Shown: positions 46,833 to 57,560 of the stretch, one piece after another | Numbering within the stretch: position 1 is the first letter of the stretch | Layout: each line of letters begins with the position of its first letter | Source of the DNA: Dryococelus australis | Lineage: Eukaryota; Arthropoda; Insecta; Phasmatodea; Phasmatidae | Length of the DNA: 64,000 bases | Direction of reading: 5' to 3' | Assembly (NCBI GenBank): GCA_029891345.1 | Contig: CM057002.1 | Coordinates: 65,428,590-65,492,589 of the forward strand | Made by a program: the position numbers and the translations under genes | The notes under the pieces: model-generated | Database searches by the model: none | The model's input: only the letters and a program-made list of their open reading frames with translations | What the model was told of the DNA's origin: nothing

Positions 46833-47278
46833 AAGATTATTCACCATCTCCGAAGCTTAATAATAATGTATTTTTCCTAAAGCGATCTGGATTCAGGGGA
46901 CTTTTTAAAGATTTGGCTGTACCGAATATGTCAACTACACCACACAATGTTGGCTCTTTCCTGACAAGTATGAGTCATAATATAATAAACCACCTTATCG
47001 ATGAGGTAGAACAAAATGGTCCAGTTAAATATAATATGTGGCTGGACTGTAGCTATGCAAAACCAGAACATCACAAAGATGAATAATGTACCAGAACCTC
47101 CAAGACTTCAGCTGTAGCTGTGTTGCATTCATCTGCAGCAGAAGATGCTATTGTCGATAATATATGCAAGATATCTCAAGAGGAAGAAGAAATGATGACC
47201 AAAGGTTCGGGTTGGACCCTGGCTTCAGTAAATGCTCTGGAGTTGAGAACTAGTGGGTACAGCCCACTTCGCAAATAG
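46833..47278 (+). pseudogene. virus-like/Polinton-like protein fragment, one in-frame stop
   Basis: The frame is open except for a single TAA at 47084-47086. It reads GFRGLFKDLAVPNMSTTPH at the start and VKYNMWLDCSYAKPE before the stop. After it come an acidic EEEEMMTKGSGWTL and a terminal LRTSGYSPLRK. I recognise this order from uncharacterised zinc-finger proteins annotated in invertebrate genomes next to virus-like elements; the family name is not certain. Zinc-finger remnants lie directly upstream in the same orientation, so one gene probably spanned both. Confidence 0.55.
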
Positions 47279-47545
47279 ACACATACCGATTTTCCCTCAC
47301 TATGGAGAGGATGACAACATAGCTTGGTCTTCGTCCATTAGTAGGAAAGGTACAAATTACTACAACAGACATTCACACACAGTTGCTAAATTGACTGGTA
47401 TGACATTGGTACTGCAAGGAGTCATCAGTGAGGAATCATCATCAAGGAGTCATCCTTGATAAGTCAGCACTATTTAGTAGTTTATGTGTATTTGTGTTCA
47501 CTCATATGCTTGAAGATGATGCAATCGAGTACAACTACATGTGAA

Positions 47546-47955
47546 ACTTCCCGATCAATCAACAATTATGTGGTAAACAATGTACTTACTGTGACAAGGT
47601 ATTCAATAAAAGTTGCAATGCACGCCATCATGAACAGAGCGACTCTACAAAGGCACCGACATATAGAACACAAACATGTGATATACATGGTGCGACATTT
47701 GGTAGAGGTGATAATCTAAAGAGACATACTGGTACATGTAAAGGTACCGTACCTTTGCTTGACACGAAAAGGCACGACAAGTCCAGTCTTCCTGCTGGTT
47801 CGTCATGTAAAATAACGTTACTTCGAGAACCCATAACATTTCATGGACCTGCATGGTGCACCAAACATGGTGCTGTGCAGCTAACATATAAAGTGAAAAA
47901 CGAAGATGCTACTCAGGATGTTGGGAACTTTAATGTGACCCCCCAAGTCTGCTGA
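47546..47955 (+). pseudogene. zinc-finger fragment, open 135 codons without ATG start
   Basis: A frame open from 47546 to a stop at 47953-47955. It carries one finger, CTYCDKVFNKSCNARHHE, and a second lacking one cysteine, CDIHGATFGRGDNLKRHTGTC. KITLLREPITFHGPAW and a lysine- and valine-rich end follow. The finger pattern matches that of the ATPase-like N-terminal half at 26999-27135, so this is probably the start of the corresponding gene in the larger region. Confidence 0.65.
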
Positions 47956-48089
47956 GAACAACAATGTGACTTCCGAGTCTGCTGAGAACGACCATGTGAC
48001 GTTCCAAGTCTGCTGGTGATGCCGTGCCGACATCTGCAAAGCTAAAGCTGTTGCTGAGACCTACTCAACTTGGAAGAAGAGCATATATA

Positions 48090-48262
48090 CAGTCATGTAT
48101 CGTAAACCTTCTGCGAAGAGTGACGTGAAGCCTGGCTATTCGGAAGACCCCAATGACCTAGTTGATAGACTACGATGGTTGGTTTCACTGTAGAGAGGTG
48201 AATATCTGTCTGTCACCGGAGAGATAGATTCGGTTATTGATGAACTCAGAGAAATGTAAAGT
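48090..48262 (+). pseudogene. C-terminal fragment resembling the ATPase-like protein end
   Basis: The frame reads KPSAKSDVKPGYSEDPNDLV, then DRLRWLVSL, a stop, and GEYLSVTGEIDSVIDELREM before the final stop. The end of the minus-strand ATPase half at 24972 has the same layout: an SED/TED-N-x2-VDRL block followed about 20 residues later by an EEL/DEL near the terminus. I infer homologous C-termini. The P-loop core between the fingers at 47546 and this end is missing. Confidence 0.55.
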
Positions 48263-48359
48263 CTCAGTTCACGACGAACCACGAGTGCATGTCATGCCTG
48301 AACATGCTACTGTGATCTTCGACCCTGGACACTCAATGGTAGTGGTGGTGATGGAGGAG

Positions 48360-48830
48360 TTAGGGGGGGGGGCAGAGTATGGCTACGGAGGCTCGGTACT
48401 TGGGTAAAGTATGAGTCTGTGTATAATTACGGACATGGAAGGCCGTAGGCTCAGTACACGAGTGCGCAGAGACTGCCTCTAAGTACATGCAATGAAGGTT
48501 CGGTGTGAAGGCTAGGTACACAAGTGTGGGTAGGTAATGAACACGGAGTATGACTGCCTGTAAGTACGTGTAGGTCGGTGTATGACTACTGTTGATTGGA
48601 GGCTCGGTACACACAAGTGCATCAACTAGTGAATCTGAAAGGTAGCCAGGTGGTCGACCGATGGTGTAGGCAGCTGAAGGCCGCAGCCGCCATCTTGGAC
48701 CAGAACGTCCTGCTCTGCCAACTCTGTCTGTCATCTTGGAAGTCGTATTGTCTAGCAAAATGGCGGCTGGTGGCGGGCGGCCACATATATGTCGCACCAC
48801 ACACACACACACATATATATATCACATGTT
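48360..48830. repeat. right-hand repeats of the virus-like region
   Basis: The segment carries ggctcggtacacacaagtgc-like words in the orientation opposite to those at 41-44 kb. gccgccatcttgg and atcttggaagtcg, with an inverted caaaatggcggc, follow. It ends in a short CA/TA microsatellite. Confidence 0.6.
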
Positions 48831-49038
48831 ATGAATAAAAGTAATTATTAAAATCTTTCTGAAACTATTGCTTAAAGTTTAAGTTAAATTCAATAAGGTG
48901 TTACTATTAACTAAAGTACCTACATGTGTAGAATATTAAAAGAAAAAAATATACCTGGGCAACGTCGTGTACTTCAGCATATCGTTAATAACACAGGAAA
49001 AATAAATTTAAACTTCAGAGAATCACAAAATAAATGTT

Positions 49039-49242
49039 TTGTATATAATTAAAAAGAAAAATGAATCACTGCTGTATAAGTTAAATAATTCATATGAATT
49101 TATTAAACTTCAGGAGTTGGATAAGGATGTAAAGTATAAGACTACGGACTTTCAAACTGTTAATAATAATCATGGAATAAAGCTCAGATGTATCCTAAAT
49201 CAGAAATATGAAAGTACATTTCCGGATCGTTATTTAAAGTAG
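49039..49242 (+). pseudogene. small ORF conserved between two repeat copies
   Basis: A 67-codon frame contains QELDKDVKYKTTDFQTVNNN and ends RYLK at tatttaaagtag. The matching copy at about 36510-36640 preserves the same frame and stop, with mostly isolated substitutions. The YKTTDFQTVN...C...FPDRY pattern resembles small uncharacterised proteins associated with insect mobile elements; I cannot name a function. Neither copy has a convincing start or other genes next to it. Confidence 0.5.
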
Positions 49243-49324
49243 TTTGATAAAAATACAAGTAAATGAAAGAACTTGTCATTTGAAATTCTATGCACAACAC
49301 AGAATTATGTTAAACACACACACA

Positions 49325-49329
<5 letters not shown>

Positions 49330-49394
<65 letters not shown>
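49330..49394. repeat. (TA)n microsatellite
   Basis: A pure TA run of about 32 repeats, preceded by a short CA run. The copy at 36.5 kb lacks it. Confidence 0.97.
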
Positions 49395-49398
<4 letters not shown>

Positions 49399-49627
49399 GG
49401 ATTAAAATTTCTCTACTGTCTGTATATTTATTTATGTATGAAAATTACTATTTTTAATTCTTATTGTACCACAAAGTTTTTAATCATCCCACTTATTTTT
49501 GGGACGTGCCCGCTATCTTTAACCGTTAGACTGTATTATTTTTTCTGTCTTTTTTCATTAATTCTAAACTATTTTCTCCATCACTTTAGTACACACTGTT
49601 ATCCCTGTCGTAACATTAATGTTCGTC

Positions 49628-49871
49628 CTATAGGCTGTTCACGGTAAAGTGTGCACTTTTGAGGCCCTAGTTATATTTTCCTTTTGCCTTTTTTATCATT
49701 TAACCATTTTTTTTTTTTAAGATAAATATTGCCATATGTGTAATAAACTTAGTATACATATTCCACCACACTAGAAAATTAACGTCTAAGGCTAAAATAA
49801 AATAAATTTATTTATTGTTATTCCAAATGAGAGGGCTTTCAAAAGTGCTCACTTTACTGTGAAAACCTATA
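49628..49871. mobile_element. MITE, family M1, compact copy
   Basis: It runs from ctataggctgttcacggtaa to ttactgtgaaaacctat. The right subterminal ttattccaaatgagagggct is shared with the copies at 5055, 55543 and 60195. It is non-coding. Confidence 0.92.
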
Positions 49872-49874
49872 ACT

Positions 49875-49919
49875 CTAAAGCGGGTGAAGATCCCCATGGG
49901 GATTTTTCACCCGCTTTAG
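49875..49919. repeat. near-perfect 45-bp palindrome
   Basis: The left arm ctaaagcgggtgaagatccc continues to the centre ccatgg, and the right arm is its inverse with a single insertion/substitution in a T run. It abuts the right end of the M1 MITE. Confidence 0.95.
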
Positions 49920-52557
49920 GGAACGATCATATTAGGCGTCCGACTCTGATTATTATCCAAATGAATTGTGCATTTCAGTGATTATTGAGATTTTAAAGCG
50001 CTGGTAGTACAACACTGAATTTAGTTAAAGAAAAAATGAGAAAACAGGCTACAAAACGTTGTTAATGCACAGAAGAAACACCATACAAATACAGGAATAC
50101 AAACACGCTTAAAAAGTGATCATCTCGTAGTTTTGTAGTTTTGAGAATTTATCGCCAGCCACTGATGCATAAAAATAAGTAAGTAAATTTACAGCTGCAT
50201 AATCTACGAGCCTGCAGTAAAATGTGAACTGTATCCAGCCTGTCTTAAATAATTAGTACAGCCAACGGTTTTATTAAAGATATCTGAGAACAGCACACAT
50301 TACCAGGCTTTTGCTTGTCATTTGCTGCTGTCTGCATAAGAAGCCATTTCCATATTTGCCTGGCTACTTAAAGTTCAGTTACTCTGGCACCGAATCTTTG
50401 TAATTAATAAGAAAACTTTGAACGGGTGTCAAAAAGGTTCAATACGAATCAATAAAGACCTTACCTGTCGTTTTTGTTTCGATTTATTTATACGAAATTT
50501 AACTAACCCAAAAAATTAAGTTCTCCATCATTTCAAGTACATTAAAAGACTGCCAGTTTCAACTTACATAATATAATTATGTATCATTATATATTTTGTT
50601 TTCCTTTAGACGTCTTCATTTTATTTAAATATATACATTATTATTAATATTGCATGCAGTAATTTTTCGCTTTCCATTCGCAATAGGTGTTCACTGCAAA
50701 TCTTTATATTGTTAAGATTAATAAATTATATACCAGCCTAGTGATAGGTCCGTACATGTTTAGATAAATAAATGACACAAGAATAATAAAACAAGCGGAA
50801 CACTATTTCACTTAAACTCAAAATGCAGCACGGAATAACCACTCTTAACTAAAGTGTTAATATTGTCAACAATGTCAATTTATTACAATCGTGAATCATG
50901 TAGATGGTAGATGGAGAAGCGTTCAACTAAAACTGTGAGTACATAAACATTTTTTTTACTTCAACGGCATTATTACAAGGTGAAAGGTAATTCACAATTT
51001 TCCTATTCCTGTGTCATGATTAAGTTTTCCAAGATTTTGCTGACAATATGTAAACAACATTATGCTACCATATAAAAGCTATATTTATATGTTTATAAAA
51101 ACTCTACAAGGTACATGATTGTGTGATGTTTCTCATAGTTTGTTTTGAGTCAGCGATATTTCACCGATTAATTTAGGTAAACGGACTGACTTCCGAAACG
51201 TAGATAAAATCCAGATTTGGACACAAAATAAAAACAGAAAAAAAACAGCAGTGTTTCATCTCATTATTTAATAATAATTTTTATGAAACACTTTACGTTT
51301 TGTAGAGAAAGCGAATGAAATTGTTCGTAAAAATCAGTATTTTTCTGCTACATTTTGTGTATAATTAGCTATGAGATTCACAATTTTGGTGGTTTTCATA
51401 ACGTAGGGATAAGAAAACTATGGTTTACTAAATTACAATAATAGCACAAAAAAAATATATTCCTTTCATAATTTAAATCATCTAAATGGCGAATCTGATA
51501 AATCAATATCCCAAGCAAATTCATGTATTCAAATTACGGTCAGGTTTACACAAAAGTCCGTAACATGAATAAAACTTTAAAGAATTGTTCCTGAGGAAAA
51601 TGCTTTACGTGTCTTGAAAAAGCTAGCAACATAACATTTGAACATAAACTATTTCAGTTCGGTTAGTTTAATTTTCTCTTTCACGCCACAAATATATCAA
51701 CCATGCAAATACCACGCAACAGAAAATAAGTATTGTACGAAAAAGTCTCTATTTTATACCCCTACTAATAGTAAACCTGTATTTACATTCATATAGGAAC
51801 TACATCTAAAACATCAAGCATTCGTAAGTCTTGCTGTCGGTTTATATTTAGTGCTATTCAACAGTCTCGAAAAGAAATGCATACATCCACTACAGTAGGA
51901 ATATCATTTCTGATGGTTTCTGTATTTTCACCTACCCCTGTCGTATTGGTACAAACAACCCCGGACATGCTTACTGTAATGTACCTATAATGTTCATTAC
52001 CGGCTAGTTATCTGACAATGTAAATGATGAGATGGCTGTGCACTAACGAATCACCCCTAAATCCCCTGTCACTCTGTAAAATGTTTGTCTTCAACGAAGT
52101 TTGGGAAAAGTTTTTTTTTTTTAATGTTTGACAAAATATGGCAATCCAATTTTTCCTTCAAATAATGCTGGACAAATAATCTCGAAGGCCTTTGAAGCGC
52201 TTTCATACTGTCAACGGAGTTTTTTTTTTTTTTTTTTTACGTGTTACACTTGTAAACAAAACCGTAAATTCACGTACTAGAAATATGTGCTGTGCGATGA
52301 AATTTGAAGTATATACTGGTTTTTATTTTGTTGTGATTATTCACACTTCCCGCAGTGTAAAGAACAAGTTAATTTTCGCACAGAAGTATTAGTTTCATTA
52401 CAACACCTTGTCCGGACGTGTGATTTGTCATTTTTGCACACATTGCTATGACCGGAAACAAACACTTTTCGGTAATCCTAGAAAGGTTTCTGATTGGCTA
52501 AACCCATCAAACATCCAACGGAATTTTGAACCGGTCGGATAAAAAAAATATTTAACG
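49920..52557. other. no gene seen, AT-rich
   Basis: AT-rich sequence without recognisable coding regions or repeat boundaries. Confidence 0.45.
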
Positions 52558-52564
52558 GAAACTG

Positions 52565-53265
52565 AGGCCGTGTCTCAATTTAAAGAATACTCTTTCGAGA
52601 GAGCACTCTTTCGCACAACCTGGCGAGAGTACTGCTTCGCGCTCTCTCACGCTCTCGCTCTGCGGAATTGAGACAACCACTCTCTCGTTTCTCTCCAACG
52701 TCATGCAGACAGCTGATTCCGAAAGGCGGGAAATCGTGTTAAACTAAAGTCGTAATCATAGCTATTGTAAATAACATATATGTGTTCAAAACAATTCACA
52801 AATAATTATAACACTACCAGAATAATTATTAGGCCACAAAATACTATTATTTTCGTTTAACATATTGCCGTCATGTTGCAGAAAAGTGAAAAAAAAAACG
52901 AGACTTTCTCAGATATGCATATTTATATTTTTATAAATATGTGTTACGTAAGTTATTTCGTCGTTTAAAACAGTTGAAATTATTCACTCACTTGCAGTTA
53001 AAATGCGACAAGGTTTCTACTCAGAAAGCTGCTATAATCTTATTAAAACACGGAAATAATATAAACAAATATGGCGCGTGGTCAGAGAGTGCGAGAGAGC
53101 GCCAGCGAGTACACAACTTCGTGCTCTCTCTCTGTGCTCTCGCTCTTTTGCACTCAGTCGGGCGAATTGAGACGACCAGAGTGCGTTCTCTCTGACGTCA
53201 TAATGACGCGATCGCGAGAGCGAGAGCACGAGAGAGCGCTCTCAGGGCCAATTGAAACACGGCCT
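52565..53265. mobile_element. inverted-repeat transposon (701 bp) with 7-bp target duplication
   Basis: The ends read aggccgtgtctcaatt and, inverted, aggccgtgtttcaatt (15 of 16 equal). Both are followed by subterminal arrays of gagag/ctctcgctct words. The flanks carry an identical gaaactg at 52558-52564 and 53266-53272. The interior is AT-rich and non-coding. A duplication of 7 (or an imperfect 8) bases suggests a hAT-like or similar transposase, supplied in trans. Confidence 0.85.
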
Positions 53266-53415
53266 GAAACTGCTCAACAGTGTCAAACAAACACGACAGC
53301 ACTAGAGATATTTCGGTGACATCACAGACAATCTAAACTTTCTTTGACAAACTGTATTGAACTCAGTTTGATGGAAAAAAAATCTATAATCGTGACGAGG
53401 ACTTTACGCGCGTAA

Positions 53416-53894
53416 AGCTGGTTCCACAATAGTACGATGCATTCCGTTTCGACGCGTTGGCCTGCGACGAGCTACTCTTCTGTCGGCAACGGACGCCATC
53501 TGAGATGGTGCTGCTCTGTAGTTTAAGGGTGGAAATCACATTTTCAGAACTCACGAATGTAACAAAATACACATGTAAAAAGTTGAAACTGTATGTTTTA
53601 GTGGTAGAAGATAAAAACAGGGCAGTATGAATGCGATGTGTGACCAAAACTACCGGGAACGAGACATAATAAGACGAAGAATAATTATTTTGACATTAAT
53701 AAAGGAATTTGGTGACATTGTCCATATATGAGTAAAAGAATCCTTGTCTTCTATTTTGCACATCCACGCAGCAATAATAAAAAAAATACGAATACGAAAA
53801 TGTCGGCTTAAACGCGATCGTCGTTCATCCTGATTGGCTACCGCTCATCGCGACACATCGCCACGCAACCCATCGCACTATTGTGGAACCAGCT
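53416..53894. mobile_element. Harbinger/PIF-like MITE (479 bp) with TAA target duplication
   Basis: The termini are exact inverted repeats, agctggttccacaatagt and actattgtggaaccagct. TAA flanks both sides (53413-53415 and 53895-53897). Three-base TWA-type duplications are typical of the PIF/Harbinger superfamily. The interior is non-coding and has a CpG-rich right end. Confidence 0.88.
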
Positions 53895-53897
53895 TAA

Positions 53898-55542
53898 AGG
53901 CGATTTACAGGAAATCGTGTTCATCAGGTCGCAGTCTCACGCTTAGTTTTTATTTGTAGCGTGAGATGCGGTGATAACGACTGTATTTACACGAGCACTA
54001 CGAACACAATTGAAAATCACTTTAAATAACATTGAAAGCACGAGCTACGTACTAGCATAGTCAATAAAACGCTGATGGACCCCGCCAAATATAGGTCGAT
54101 GTTCCCGTTGGCATAAGAACTTCTGCCCTACTACCCATCACAACGATTTTTTTTATTATTACATTTTAGATGTTTGTTTAAGGTGGTTATCAAGATTAAA
54201 AAAAAAAAAAAACATATAATGCAAAATATTTAAACTACTTGTTATCAACATACATTTTTATACAATATAACATTTTATGGTTAGCAAATATTCCTGTTGG
54301 CAGCATTTTTTTTCCATTGCGTCGAGAATTTCAAGTTGGCAACAGCCGCGACAGTGTGTGGGCGCATCATTGTACTCACAATAAAAAAAACAATTGTCCG
54401 TACATAAACCAGGCTACAATTGATTTAGCACAGAACATAGTACAGACATATAAAGTAGAATACTTGTGTTAGCGTGCCACATGTTACAATCACTAACAGT
54501 ACACGCATAGAAAAATAGCACAGGCAAGTCGCAGGAGGTTCAGATATATTCCATAACTCCTGTACGCCGTGTGTAACCAATCAGTACGTGGATACCACCG
54601 CGTTCATGTATAGATGAAAATGGTCGAAAAAATGTATGAATCTGAATGGCGTCCTGGGGGAAAAAAATGATTATTTGTTTCGATTGAATATTGTCGGCGA
54701 TTGTGGTCAGCCTTCCAAAATTCTGACGTTTGGTCAATGTCGATACCTAACACAGCGAGGTAACCACGTCAGTAACAAAATAGAGCACGGTTTTCCAACA
54801 CTTCCAACGAAAGAAAAACAAATTATATCTAAGATTGTATCCTGTAAATTTTGAGACAAAATCAGGAAGTTTCGAGCGTGTGCTAACTCAATAATTGTAA
54901 CTCGGCCTTTCCCAGGATTCACATAACGTGCCATATCGCGCATGTCCGCATACAGGATGTATTTAAATTATAGCGACAAACCTTAGCTGCTGGTTATTCA
55001 CACAAAAAGAAGGCGAAAACTTATGAACGACTCATTGTTTAGAGTGAATGGTGGTAGACGTATTTGAAATGCGTCCTAAAACACAAGATAATCGTGAACC
55101 TCGGAGACATTTAAGAAGAATATTGAACGCCTGGGGGATGTGTACGGAACATAGATCTGTAAACACCACACAACACCTCTTCGTTGACATCATCACGACA
55201 CTGTAGCATACAAGTAATTTACTAACCCGCATGTCACTATTAACTTTGCACACTACCCAGAAACTCAGCTTTACATCTGCTGTATTTCTTATGCACTAGT
55301 GCGTCAGATCTAACTTCAAAGAAATGTACTGCCTTTAGCATCAACATAGTTTCACCTTCTTCTATCGAGATTAATCTGCAACTGAAGTTTGTCTGTCTAA
55401 TGTAGGCACATTCAGTATAACAACATTGGCATGATAAAAGGTGCGCAAGGGCTCCTCTACGAGCCCGGGATCGTCGCTGTAGCATCACAAACAACACCCT
55501 CTCGCTAGGGCTGCCTGCGAACGTGTCGTGTCACCAACGATA
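53898..55542. other. no gene seen
   Basis: Short chance frames only. Confidence 0.4.
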
Positions 55543-56443
55543 TGCTGTTCACGCCAAAGTCACCACTTTTGAGGCCCTGGTTACTTTTTCCTTTCAGCCA
55601 TCTTTGCCCCCCTTTAACCACCTTTAAAATAAATATCAACGCAGTATTTATATTACACTCCACTCGGAAGTTAACGTCTGAAGGCTAAAATAAAATAAAT
55701 TGATTGTCTACTAGCTGTTTCCGTGACTTTGTTGCCATGGATTTTAGGATTTGTTTACATATGTTTAAAAAGAAATTTCGCTTTGCTTAGGTTTTAAGGT
55801 GTTATTAAAATACAGCCCACCATCGCTTCACCCAGGTTTTATGGAGTTATTAAAATACATACATATATAATTGGTTTGAAATATTGTTAATTTACTATCG
55901 GAAATATTTTTATCGTCGCGTTAGTGTTGGTTGTTTGATAATATATTTTACTATGTTTCCCCCCAAAAACTAATGTATCTCTTTCTATGATGCGTATTAT
56001 AACAATGATTATTAAAAAAAAAAAAACTATTGTTGTTTCAGTAATATTTTCTGACAATAATCCTTTTGCAAAGAAATATGATATGAAATATCAAGAAAAT
56101 TACATGATAATATGAATTTACTTAATAACCATTTGAAATATCTAGATGAAATAAAGAGCCGATTTTAAATAGAAATAAACTGTATAATCTCTGAAAGTTT
56201 AATCAAAATCGATTCAGCCGTTTTGGAGCCTATTCTGGACAAACATCAAAACCGACCAGCAGACAGAGAGAAAAAATTTTTTTTAACCGTTATTTATACT
56301 TCAACATCGTTTGAATAGCATATTACGAATAGACATTTGTATCAATTTTGATATAACAGACACACTTCAATTTTATTTATTACCCTATATTCCAAATGAG
56401 AGGGCTTTCAAAAGTACTCACTTTACCGTGAATAGCGTATAGT
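55543..56443. mobile_element. MITE, family M1, split by a second insertion
   Basis: The left part (55543 to about 55715) has gctgttcacgccaaagtcac and acttttgaggccctggttac. The right part (about 56385-56443) has ttccaaatgagagggctttc to ttaccgtgaatagcgtatag. About 650 bases between them are foreign. They end with aatcaaaatcgattcagccg, ttttggagcc, a block I recognise from the 3' parts of common arthropod mobile elements. Confidence 0.82.
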
Positions 56444-56444
56444 T

Positions 56445-56840
56445 AGGTTGACGCGTCGGAAACGCGACCGTGCATTGGTTCGGAGACACCCAGAGGTGGC
56501 ACGTGGAGTGTTTATGGCCGGCTTGCGATGCTATGCGAGTGCACGCGAGGACTCCACGCCATAGGCGCAAGGTAAGCAACTCTTACCCTATACATATCGG
56601 AAATGTTTGACCCTTTATAGTTTTCGCCTTAACTTTAAACACATTTATTTCTGAGTTTCCCTTTTCCGATTCAAGAAACAGACTTTTAGTAACTCCCGGT
56701 ACTGTACACGCATAGTGCTGCTATCTAGTATTTATTTCCACAAACTGGAGCGACTAGTGATGAATCGAACTCGCAAGCAACAACACGCCACACGCTCGAG
56801 CTCCTCCGTCACCAAATTTGCGTTGCTACGGCAGGTAAGC
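56445..56840 (+). promoter_or_regulatory. candidate first exons with splice donors, plus strand
   Basis: A CpG-rich stretch with an inverted CCAAT (attgg near 56476) leads to a strong donor, GCAAG|gtaagc, at 56572. A second donor, GGCAG|gtaagc, follows at 56835. It ends an open segment that starts at an ATG at 56760 (MNRTRKQQHATRSSSSVTKF). The donors and composition suggest alternative first exons of a gene running rightward. I cannot identify later exons with confidence. Confidence 0.4.
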
Positions 56841-57218
56841 ACTCGCTGTGTTTGCTTCCTCCAGTCCTACATTTTTCCTTGGAAAGTGGATGAAAGTGTT
56901 CGTGAAAACGGGAGTTTTCTTATAATTTGTAATATTCTCTCTAAATAATATTCAGTTTAATTATTATTACATTCATTTCGTTTCCGTTTTTATAACTAAT
57001 TTTAAGTATTATAAAACGGTTAATACATGTGGAGGGTAAGCAAAGTTGGAAGTTGCGTTTGCTAGTAGAAATTGAAAATGGAAACACAGCCCGGCACTCA
57101 TAAACATTTATTGTATTGTAAAGTGTTTAATGTATCGTATTTTTATGGTATTTAACTAAATGTTATCTAAAATACTCAAATATTTGGGACTCGCTACACG
57201 CCACCGCCTCAGACTTAC

Positions 57219-57560
57219 CTGCGCCAGCCGCGGTAGTAGAAGCCAAGTAAACACAGTCTCTCTCTCTCTCTCCGCGGGGAAGGAAGGTAATCATCCGCCG
57301 GTAGCGAGCGACTCTCGGGCCTTGCTTTGTTGACTCTGTGTTCTCGCGGCGGCTGCTCCGCCTTACTTCCGGTCAGATCGCCGCAGCCGCAGCGCCGAAA
57401 ACAGTCACCGGTGGTCGAGGAACAAGGGAGGGAGAACTTTGCGGTTAGCGCGCGCTCTGCTTCGATACGCTCTAGGTCCGTGCCACCACGTCCAAGGAGC
57501 AGAAAACTTAGGCATATACAGTCCATTAACGACTCGAACAGACTTTTGAAAACGAACCTT
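57219..57560 (-). promoter_or_regulatory. CpG-rich promoter and first exon candidate, minus strand
   Basis: The interval is strongly enriched in CpG compared with everything around it. On the minus strand it contains an ETS-type site (accggaagtaag, near 57363-57375) and ends at a strong donor, GCGCAG|gtaagtc, near 57219. This is the pattern of a TATA-less housekeeping promoter followed by a mostly non-coding first exon. The nearest minus-strand gene seen is carboxypeptidase D, whose first coding exon lies 26.6 kb away. Linkage to it is possible but unproven. Confidence 0.5.

Larger units (their letters stand above)
39549..48830. mobile_element. large decayed Polinton-like or virus-like region
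   Basis: The limits are approximate. The left part has gatggcggccatcttgtaag and the right part gccgccatcttgg, the motif seen in the termini of the elements at 15.5 and 23.9 kb. Words related to cactcgtgtaccgagac recur at 40990-44330 and appear inverted (ggctcggtacacacaagtgc) at 48400-48630, so remnants of long inverted repeats are likely. The interior holds C2H2 zinc-finger modules and an ATPase-C-terminus-like fragment. I found no exact termini or target duplication, so the element identity is an inference. Confidence 0.5.

Noticed and set aside
40001..48830. CRISPR-like regular repeats in the 119-bp array
   Set aside because: Units are directly tandem with no unique spacers, in a eukaryotic context.
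48596..48838. 80-codon frame near the end of the virus-like region
   Set aside because: It overlaps inverted repeat motifs and a CA/TA microsatellite; no domain.
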